Assembly: GCF_019457475.1 (NCBI RefSeq)
Contig: NZ_CP080413.1
Location: 3,534,001 to 3,598,000 of the forward strand
From: Shewanella acanthi
Lineage (GTDB): Bacteria; Pseudomonadota; Gammaproteobacteria; Enterobacterales; Shewanellaceae
Reading direction: 5' to 3'
DNA: 64,000 nucleotides
A program made the position numbers and the translations under genes. Positions 57,277-64,000 of this stretch are shown one piece after another. Numbering within the stretch: the first letter of the stretch is position 1; each line of letters begins with the position of its first letter. Under the pieces are notes generated by a model. That model did no database searches. It was not told the origin of the DNA and saw only the letters and a list, made by a program, of their open reading frames with translations.

Positions 57277-58509
57277 TTAAGAGTGCTGCTCTAGCGCTTT
57301 TACATAGGCTGCGGCGCGACGTTTTACGCCCAAGACTGCTAACCCCAAAAACAATCCGAATAATGCCCAAAGTTGCAGCCACTTTGGTAGCACGCTCCCC
57401 CAACTCGCACCCATTTGGTTAAGCTCAAGCATCCCCATAATCGCAGGCACTGCGGGTATCCATTGGGAGGCGAGCACTAGGGGCTCCGGGATAAGGGCTA
57501 TCGGCCAGACGAATCCCGACACAAATAGAATCGGCATCGACAGCAGCAGTAACACTTGGGTCGGTAAATCGCGCCTTACAAACAGGCTGCTCATGGCAAC
57601 GCCAGCGGCGGCAGTAGCAAGCAGAAACGGCAATAGCCAAAGTGCCACCAAGCCAAAACTTGCCTGCACACTCACCTGATACCAGTGATAGCAATAACCT
57701 ATGTAGAAACTGGTAAAGACGATATAGATAAGCAAAAACGCCAACATACGGCCACAAACTAATTGTAGGGGAGAGACATCTAACCAATAACCCCGTTGTC
57801 GCCACTGCCCCGCACCTAATATCCCAGTACCAATCAGCAGGGTTTGATGCAATATCAGTAAAAACAGTCCAGGCACCACATAGGGCGTATAACCTAGGCT
57901 TGGGTTAAATGCTGGCACACTGTTAAGGGCGATGGAGTTGACGCTCATCTGCGCCTGTTTAGCAGCTTTGCCCTGAGTGAGCATGCCAATCATTTGCACT
58001 TGCTTGCCCGCATCGAGTCCCGCACTCACCAACCCCTCAGCAACCGCGGAGTAAATCAAAAAGTAACTGGCATCGCCGCCATAACTTAGGGTTACACCTT
58101 TGCCGAGCATTAAATCGCGACGAAAGCCCTCGGGGATCACTAACAGCCCGTGCGCTTTGCCGGTTTCGATAAATGTCTGCGCTTCACTGATAGATCCCAC
58201 CTGACCTATCACTTCAATTTTCGCGCTGGCGTCAGCATGGCGAATAAGCCTGCGGCTTAAGGAAGAATGGTCTAAATCCACCACAATGAGCTGCTGCTCC
58301 GTTGGCACTTGGTGCTGGTAGGGCAAAGGGTAAAGAATCGAGTAAAACAGCACGCCACCGAATAGGGTCACGGCGATGGCCTTATCACGCACAATGGCGC
58401 TGAGTTCGAGCAGTACCAATTGCCATAGACTTAAGGCCGCGCTTTGAGGGGCACTTTTAGGGGAGCTGTTGGGGAAAGACGCTTGATGCTGAGCAGTAAG
58501 GTTCGCCAT
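57277..58509 (-). CDS. ABC-2-type membrane permease, second of a pair
   Basis: This is about 410 residues. One N-terminal membrane segment (AIAVTLFGGVLFYSILYPLP) is followed by a large periplasmic domain (about 55-215) and five or six C-terminal membrane segments. This is the topology of YhhJ/YbhR-type ABC-2 permeases. The ATG at 58509 falls immediately after the preceding gene's stop (TAAGATG). It is the last gene of a tolC-hlyD-permease-permease operon that contains no ATP-binding subunit. Substrate is unknown. Confidence 0.85.
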   Translation of the reverse strand: MANLTAQHQASFPNSSPKSAPQSAALSLWQLVLLELSAIVRDKAIAVTLFGGVLFYSILYPLPYQHQVPTEQQLIVVDLDHSSLSRRLIRHADASAKIEVIGQVGSISEAQTFIETGKAHGLLVIPEGFRRDLMLGKGVTLSYGGDASYFLIYSAVAEGLVSAGLDAGKQVQMIGMLTQGKAAKQAQMSVNSIALNSVPAFNPSLGYTPYVVPGLFLLILHQTLLIGTGILGAGQWRQRGYWLDVSPLQLVCGRMLAFLLIYIVFTSFYIGYCYHWYQVSVQASFGLVALWLLPFLLATAAAGVAMSSLFVRRDLPTQVLLLLSMPILFVSGFVWPIALIPEPLVLASQWIPAVPAIMGMLELNQMGASWGSVLPKWLQLWALFGLFLGLAVLGVKRRAAAYVKALEQHS

Positions 58510-58510
58510 C

Positions 58511-59752
58511 TTAGTACGCCTTCTCTGTAGCGTTCTTAGGCTCATTCAAAGGCTGCGCTCCCTGAGAAAATAGCCTTCTTGCCAGTAGCAAACTTAAGGG
58601 GATCAAACAGAAAAAAGGCCAATAACCGATAAGCTGACTCGCAAGCGAGGATGCGCTCTCGCCATAACTCACCACACCCACATGGGACTCCATATAATGG
58701 CTCGATGGCATAATCAGGCGCCACCACTGCGCCAATTGCGGCATTTCATGGGTTGGAAAGGTCACCCCCATAAAGGCAAACGCGGGGGCAAATAGCGCAG
58801 TGCAAAAGCTAATCACCCTAGCGCTGTCGCGCATCAGCACAAACACTAGCAGCACTAAGCTCCACACCGCCATTAACATAAACGCTTGTGCTAACAGCAA
58901 ATAAGTGAGATTACCCGCCTGAGGCAGCGCAAGGTAGTGATAGAGCCAAGTTAATATAAAGCCGCCCTGCAGCATAAATAGCGGCGTGAATAACAGCATC
59001 TTCGCCAGTACCTTAGGGATAAAATGACTGGTTAAGCTGTCGATACTATTAACCGAAGTGAACTGTAATTCGCGATTTAGACTGTTGGCCATCACTAACA
59101 TGGCGAGCAGTTGCCACAGCGCCACCAGCACAGGCGGCACCAAAAAGCCGATGTAGTTGTTATTACGATTAAATAGCGCCGTTGCCTGGCTTTTAACGGG
59201 AGTAAGATTCACCTCCACTTGAGATTTAGGTGTACCACTGGCGAGCTGTTTTATCCCTGCAACTTGCTTTAACCCATCGGCGAGACTCAGCTGAATTTGA
59301 CTCGACAATAACTTACCCACCAATAAAAACTGACTGTTATAGCGAACATCGATAGTGGGTTTCTGCCCCCTTAACAAATCATGTTTAAGATCCTTTGGAA
59401 ATACCACTAATGCATACACCTTAGCCTGCTGCATCGCCTCAACCGCCGCAGGTAAGCTGCTAAAACTCTGCGGCTCAGTCACGGGATTGGCCTTAAGCTG
59501 ACGCCCCAACATTCGGCTAAGCTGGCTATTGTCTTGATCCACTATGGCGACGGGCAATTGCCTTGGCAGCCCCGCGCTAAATAACCACCACAAGCACAGT
59601 ACACCAAGCAACGGAATATAACTGATTAGCGCCAACTGCCACGGGTCTTGCCAGAGCGCAGCCCACTCGCGGCGCAGCAAAGCCAAAAGGCCTGCGTCTT
59701 CTACCACCGCTTTATCAACATCCGCTTTTTGACTAGCCGCATCAAAGGTCAT
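58511..59752 (-). CDS. ABC-2-type membrane permease, first of a pair
   Basis: This 413-residue protein has the same topology as the next gene: one N-terminal membrane segment (LALISYIPLLGVLCLWWLFS), a periplasmic domain and a C-terminal bundle including VISFCTALFAPAFAFMGVTF. The two probably form a heterodimeric channel. It starts three bases after the HlyD gene's stop. No Walker A motif occurs anywhere in the operon, so ATP hydrolysis must come from a subunit encoded elsewhere, if it is ABC-driven. Confidence 0.85.
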   Translation of the reverse strand: MTFDAASQKADVDKAVVEDAGLLALLRREWAALWQDPWQLALISYIPLLGVLCLWWLFSAGLPRQLPVAIVDQDNSQLSRMLGRQLKANPVTEPQSFSSLPAAVEAMQQAKVYALVVFPKDLKHDLLRGQKPTIDVRYNSQFLLVGKLLSSQIQLSLADGLKQVAGIKQLASGTPKSQVEVNLTPVKSQATALFNRNNNYIGFLVPPVLVALWQLLAMLVMANSLNRELQFTSVNSIDSLTSHFIPKVLAKMLLFTPLFMLQGGFILTWLYHYLALPQAGNLTYLLLAQAFMLMAVWSLVLLVFVLMRDSARVISFCTALFAPAFAFMGVTFPTHEMPQLAQWWRLIMPSSHYMESHVGVVSYGESASSLASQLIGYWPFFCLIPLSLLLARRLFSQGAQPLNEPKNATEKAY

Positions 59753-59755
59753 GGA

Positions 59756-60730
59756 TTAGCGGCCGCGAAGTAACACTGACATGCCAACCCTAAGATCTGC
59801 GATGGGCGCTGTGGGTTTTAGCTCAACCTCGAAGGTACGCATATCGAAATCATGACCACTCTCAGTAGATCGCCAAGTGGCAAATTCCCCCATCACGCTG
59901 ATATGGGACACCACAAATTCGGCATCCTTCTCAAGCGCTGGGATTTGTAGCTGAATTTTATCGCCCTTTTTAAAGGTCTTTAGTTGATCTTCACGCACTT
60001 GGAATACCGCCCAGGCATCCTGCATATCAATTAGACTCACCACGGGAAAACCACTCGGTGCCAGCTCACCCGGTTGCAGTAATACTTCGCTGATTTCCCC
60101 CGCCTTTGGTGAGCGCATTTGGCTGTCGGCCATCACCGCATTGACCTCCTTTACCGCCCCCTCAGCCATACGCGCCTGCCCTGCTGCCGCGGCTTTGGTC
60201 TCGACCCGCGCCCCTTCCTGTGCCATTTGATACATGGCAAGGGCCGCTTGCTCCGTATACTTAGCGGCCTGCCATTGGGTGAAGGCTTCGTCGCGTTTTT
60301 GCCGCGCAACCACACCCTCGTTAAACAGGTTCTCGACTCGGGTGTAGGTAGTTTTGGCAAGTGTTGCCGCCGCCTGCGCCTTTAGCCATTGCTCCTTCGC
60401 CGCCATCACCTCCTGAGTGCGAGCGCCGTTTTTGGCCTGCTCCGACATCGCCTGTGCCGCATCGCGGCCGCCTTCTGCTTGAATTAACTTGGCATCAAGC
60501 TCTGGGCTGTGAATCGCAAACAGCAAATCCCCTTCACTGACGGTATCGCCTCGGCGAACAAGTACTTGCTCGACGCGCCCCGGCACCTTAGAGGAAATAT
60601 TGTACTCGCGGGCCTCAATCTGCCCCTGTAACAGGCTAGGCTGCGGCCCATAGGCCAGCTTTACACCGTAGGCGAGAATAAGGCCTAATGCGACCAACGC
60701 CAAAATGGCAAGGATTCTGTTAGCGCGCAT
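59756..60730 (-). CDS. HlyD-family membrane-fusion protein of an ABC-2 exporter
   Basis: This is about 324 residues. One N-terminal anchor (ILAILALVALGLILAYGVKL) is followed by a lipoyl half-motif (YNISSKVPGRVEQVLVRRGD), an Ala/Gln/Lys coiled-coil (about 95-205), and the returning beta-barrel. It resembles YhiI/YbhG adaptors. ATG at 60730 has AGGAG at the right distance and overlaps the end of the tolC-like gene; the frame upstream of it belongs to that gene's coding strand in another frame. Confidence 0.88.
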   Translation of the reverse strand: MRANRILAILALVALGLILAYGVKLAYGPQPSLLQGQIEAREYNISSKVPGRVEQVLVRRGDTVSEGDLLFAIHSPELDAKLIQAEGGRDAAQAMSEQAKNGARTQEVMAAKEQWLKAQAAATLAKTTYTRVENLFNEGVVARQKRDEAFTQWQAAKYTEQAALAMYQMAQEGARVETKAAAAGQARMAEGAVKEVNAVMADSQMRSPKAGEISEVLLQPGELAPSGFPVVSLIDMQDAWAVFQVREDQLKTFKKGDKIQLQIPALEKDAEFVVSHISVMGEFATWRSTESGHDFDMRTFEVELKPTAPIADLRVGMSVLLRGR

Positions 60731-62141
60731 TGTTTGTCTCCTGGGATTGGGCGATTTGGGCACTTTGGCCGATAAATTCATCGAGTTGGCCGCTGATGGC
60801 CATAAGTCTGGCGTAGGCTTGCACGTAACGATAGCGGGCACCTAGCTGCTGAGTCTTGACTGCGCTGAGCTTTAATTCGGCATCGACCCTGTCGATAGAG
60901 GTGGATAGGCCCTGATTAAAGGCGATTTCCCTTAGGCGTAGGTTTTCTGTTGCCAGTTCGAGCGAGGTATTAAGCGCACTCACTTCTTCCTCAGCCTGCA
61001 GCAGTTGGCGATAACTCTGATCGAGCAGCAGGCTTAAATCCTGCCGCGTCTGCGCCTTGGTATAGCGCGCCTGCAGCAATGCACTCTTAGCGGCTTCGAC
61101 CTTACCACTGCGACCATCGCGGCTTAAGAGTGGCATTTGTACTCCAACGCCCACCATCCAATCGGGCTCGACCTTAGAAAATAAACTGTCGTCTTCGTAC
61201 AGGGTGTAATTACCAAAGAGGAATACCGTCGGCTGGTATTTCCCCTTCTCCAATGACACTAGGCCATTGGCTTGGGCTTCCTTGGCTTCTAACAGCTTTA
61301 ACGCGGGATGCTGACTTAGGGTCAATTGAGTGAGCTCGCTAATAGAAGGCGCATTTTGCAATACAAAAAGGCCAGAGGTAGTCCCGACCTGAGTTTGCTG
61401 CAACATACGCGACAGAGCGATGACAGCCATCTCGTGTTGGCGGCGCGCACTACCTAAATTGACCTTGGCATTTTCAAGCGCAACCTGAGCATTAAGGCGC
61501 TCGACCTTAGCAATTTGCCCTTCACGCTCCATCGCTTGGGCATGCTCGACATGCTCGGTTAACGAAACCACCAGCTCGGCTTGGGTGTCGACTAAGGCCT
61601 GAGTCACATCCACGGCGTAATAACGGTCGACTAATAGGGTAAAGAGGTCACGGGTCGCCAGTTGTAATTGCTGCTGTTTTTCAGCAAGGAGCGCAGCGTG
61701 TATGCCCTCGGCGGCGGTAATTTGTCCGCCGGTATAAATCGGCCACATCGCCTGCAGGCTAGCGCGAAAGATATCCTGCTCGGTAAAGGGGGTGACAAAC
61801 ATTGAGCCTGGAATAGATGCCAGTGCGCTACCGAGCGCTGGCGGCAAGGAGGCGGCATCGAGGGACGCCAGGGGATTTAAGTCCCTTAGGTCTAATTCAA
61901 TTGGTTTTTCGAGGCGGGTATAACTGCCATTTAGGCTTAAGGACGGCAAATGCAAACTGTCGCCAGCATCTTTTTCGCCCTGAGCGCGATTTACCTCTTG
62001 GGTTTGCGCCTGCAGCTTATCGCTCACCTTGAGCAATTGTTGCCAGGCTTGGGTAAACGTTAGGGGTTGGGCAAAGCCCGAAATAGGCAAGGCACTACTT
62101 AAGGAGAGCAGACAAATCCATGCCATTGGCGATCGTTTCAT
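60720..62141 (-). CDS. TolC-family outer-membrane efflux protein
   Basis: This 473-residue protein has a signal peptide (MKRSPMAWICLLSLSSALPI, cleaved near residue 25) and two OEP repeats with long alpha-helical stretches, such as DVTQALVDTQAELVVSLTEH and LLQAEEEVSALNTSLELATE. It forms the trimeric outer-membrane duct for the exporter encoded next. GAGG lies before the ATG. It is the first gene of the operon and overlaps the HlyD gene by 11 bases. Confidence 0.9.
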   Translation of the reverse strand: MKRSPMAWICLLSLSSALPISGFAQPLTFTQAWQQLLKVSDKLQAQTQEVNRAQGEKDAGDSLHLPSLSLNGSYTRLEKPIELDLRDLNPLASLDAASLPPALGSALASIPGSMFVTPFTEQDIFRASLQAMWPIYTGGQITAAEGIHAALLAEKQQQLQLATRDLFTLLVDRYYAVDVTQALVDTQAELVVSLTEHVEHAQAMEREGQIAKVERLNAQVALENAKVNLGSARRQHEMAVIALSRMLQQTQVGTTSGLFVLQNAPSISELTQLTLSQHPALKLLEAKEAQANGLVSLEKGKYQPTVFLFGNYTLYEDDSLFSKVEPDWMVGVGVQMPLLSRDGRSGKVEAAKSALLQARYTKAQTRQDLSLLLDQSYRQLLQAEEEVSALNTSLELATENLRLREIAFNQGLSTSIDRVDAELKLSAVKTQQLGARYRYVQAYARLMAISGQLDEFIGQSAQIAQSQETNNAR

Positions 62142-62446
62142 TCACACCTCTAGAGCAATAACTCTAACTTCCATTGCAATGATAACACTCATCTGAGAAG
62201 GCGGCTATACGTGGCCACCTTAACGCAATTATTCTGGGCAGCGTAGCACAGTTCCCTGCAAAAACCATGTAATACAGACAGTTGAACTTTTGACTATTTG
62301 AAGTGTAGCAAGCTTATAACGGCGTGAGGATTGAATTTAAAAGCGGGTACAAATGGGATTTTCAGATCAGCCTTTTGGGCTGATCTGAATGACAGACTGA
62401 ATGCAGAACACATGTTAACAGCACCAGTCAGTAAAATGGGAAGCGC
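62142..62446. other. gene-free stretch between tldD and the efflux operon
   Basis: Holds a perfect 12-base stem TTCAGATCAGCC (62361-62372) with GGCTGATCTGAA (62378-62389), 60 bases past the tldD stop. It is a possible tldD terminator, although the T-run is weak. The efflux operon promoter should lie in the 62150-62330 half, where I could not identify a clear one. Confidence 0.45.
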
Positions 62447-63895
62447 TTAAGCCGTGCCGCCCACGGTTAAACGGTCGAGTTTCAAGGTGGGTTGACCAAC
62501 GCCCACAGGCACGCTCTGGCCATCCTTACCGCAGACACCCACGCCCTTATCGAGCGCCATGTCGTTACCGACCATAGAGATCTGGCTCATGGCCTCAGGA
62601 CCGTTACCGATAAGGGTCGCGCCCTTAATTGCCTGAGTCACTTCACCGTCTTCAATCAGATAAGCTTCGGATGCAGAGAACACGAACTTGCCCGAGGTGA
62701 TATCCACCTGACCACCACCGAAGTTAGGCGCGTAAATGCCCTTCTTCACCGACTTGATGATATCGCTTGGGTCGGACTCACCGGCTGTCATATAAGTGTT
62801 GGTCATACGTGGCATGGGCAAGTGTGCGTAGGATTCACGGCGACCGTTACCCGTTGGTGCAACACCCATCAACCGAGCATTTAATTTATCCTGCATATAA
62901 CCCTTGAGGATACCGTCTTCAATCAGCACAGTGCGCTGGGTCGGCACACCTTCATCGTCGATGCTGAGTGAGCCGCGGCGATTGGCGATCGTGCCATCGT
63001 CCACCACTGTCACTAAGCTTGACGCCACCTGTTGACCCACCATGCCACTAAATGCACTGCTACCCTTACGGTTAAAGTCGCCTTCTAAACCATGGCCAAC
63101 GGCCTCGTGCAGTAACACGCCAGGCCAGCCATTACCGAGTACCACGGGCATCTCACCCGCTGGCGCATCGATGGCATGCAGGTTTACCTGTGCCTGACGC
63201 ACGGCTTCGCGGGCAAAGGCGAAACACATAGGTAGACCTAGGTCATCGTTTTCCATAAACACGCTGTAATCGTGACGACCACCGCCACCTGCGCTGCCGC
63301 GCTCACGCTTGCTACCTTCTTCTAAAATCACGCTGCAGTTAAAACGCACCAGTGGACGAATATCCGCCGCCAAAGTGCCATCGCTGGCAGCAACGAGGAT
63401 TTCTTCGTGCACGCCCGCAAGGCTTATCACCACTTGGATAATGCGGCTATCGAGGCTGCGCACATAGGCATCGGCTTCTTTGAGTAAATTAATCTTTTTA
63501 ACTTCTTCCATTGCCGCAATAGGATCGGCGCTGTCGTACAGGGCAATCGCCTGTTGACGCTTAAAGGCCTGCACTTTAGCATGCTCGCCAGCGGCTGCGA
63601 TACCGCGAGCCGCCTGCGCCGCTGAACTTAACGCCGCAGGGGTAATATCATCGGCGTAGGCAAAACCGGTTTTTTCGCCGCTAATAGCGCGCACTCCCAC
63701 ACCGCGCTCGATATGGAAACTGCCGTCCTTGATAATGCCATCTTCCAGTACCCAAGACTCGTGGCGACTACCTTGAAAGTAGAGATCGGAATAATCGATT
63801 TTGTGCTGATGTATGGTGTTTAGATAGCTTTGTAACCCGTCTAGGGCGAGATTACCCTTTAATAAACTTTGCTCTACTTGTGCTAAAAATGGCAT
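62447..63895 (-). CDS. tldD: metalloprotease TldD
   Basis: This 482-residue catalytic partner of PmbA/TldE carries the metal-binding motif [11 protein letters not shown] (about 254-264), in which the two histidines and glutamate coordinate zinc. N-terminal [20 protein letters not shown] and the [20 protein letters not shown] region are also conserved. It shortens unfolded or modified peptides, including microcin B17 precursor in E. coli. Length matches E. coli TldD (481). ATG at 63895 has GAGAG upstream; an in-frame GTG at 63916 is the alternative. Confidence 0.96.
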   Translation of the reverse strand: MPFLAQVEQSLLKGNLALDGLQSYLNTIHQHKIDYSDLYFQGSRHESWVLEDGIIKDGSFHIERGVGVRAISGEKTGFAYADDITPAALSSAAQAARGIAAAGEHAKVQAFKRQQAIALYDSADPIAAMEEVKKINLLKEADAYVRSLDSRIIQVVISLAGVHEEILVAASDGTLAADIRPLVRFNCSVILEEGSKRERGSAGGGGRHDYSVFMENDDLGLPMCFAFAREAVRQAQVNLHAIDAPAGEMPVVLGNGWPGVLLHEAVGHGLEGDFNRKGSSAFSGMVGQQVASSLVTVVDDGTIANRRGSLSIDDEGVPTQRTVLIEDGILKGYMQDKLNARLMGVAPTGNGRRESYAHLPMPRMTNTYMTAGESDPSDIIKSVKKGIYAPNFGGGQVDITSGKFVFSASEAYLIEDGEVTQAIKGATLIGNGPEAMSQISMVGNDMALDKGVGVCGKDGQSVPVGVGQPTLKLDRLTVGGTA

Positions 63896-64000
63896 CGATG
63901 TTCTCTCTGATCCCACAGGATCCTACTTTGCTAAAATTCGGTTGCTCGGCTTACTCATTAGCCAAGCTTAAGGCTCGGGTTACTTATTACCAAGCCTAAG

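Overview
The window reads as a chromosome segment of a Shewanella-type gammaproteobacterium. I base this on the gene content and order: fxsA, cutA and dsbD beside groESL; metJ divergent from metBL with metF next door; yajR between ssb and uvrA; pmbA divergent from darP; and a pair of c-type cytochromes resembling TsdB/TsdA. The species call is inference from remembered gene content; no search was run. I recognise no tRNA, rRNA, CRISPR array or transposase gene.

Layout. 1-2.6 kb is accessory: a hipBA toxin-antitoxin locus (hipA runs off the left edge) with an ordered array of four operators, then a NERD-domain gene bracketed by inverted copies of a hairpin-rich repeat. 2.6-16 kb is core: groESL with a sigma32-type promoter, a MATE pump, a LysR regulator, fxsA, cutA-dsbD, a Kef-type antiporter, galK and galM. 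16-26 kb holds a quinone oxidoreductase, an LRR-kinase, mltD, ssb, a YajR-like MFS transporter and uvrA. 26-35 kb holds a peptidase, deaD, small membrane proteins, a HAD hydrolase, an EamA transporter, a hydratase and the tsdBA-like cytochromes. 35-44 kb holds a MarR-controlled HlyD/DUF2955 efflux unit, then metF, metL, metB and metJ with MetJ boxes at both targets. 44-50 kb holds a Qnr/McbG-like pentapeptide protein, purC, then a second accessory patch: an AT-rich coiled-coil membrane protein bracketed by inverted copies of the same repeat, a methyltransferase and another repeat copy. 50-64 kb is core: a SIMPL protein, rimO, arfA with an internal hairpin, pmbA, darP, puuP with an overlapping small upstream reading frame, a tolC-hlyD-permease-permease efflux operon without an ATPase gene, and tldD.

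How the genes fit together. MetJ can repress metBL and metF through the boxes seen here. CutA/DsbD, FxsA and GroESL form the envelope and protein-folding neighbourhood familiar from enterobacteria. TldD and PmbA (TldE), in the same window, make one metalloprotease.

The most unusual structure is the dispersed repeat (copies near 0.6, 2.1, 46.6, 48.3 and 49.6 kb). Its stems change sequence while keeping their pairing, and it carries recurring hairpins capped by CATGGATG. In two places the same end of two inverted copies faces inward onto a single accessory gene.
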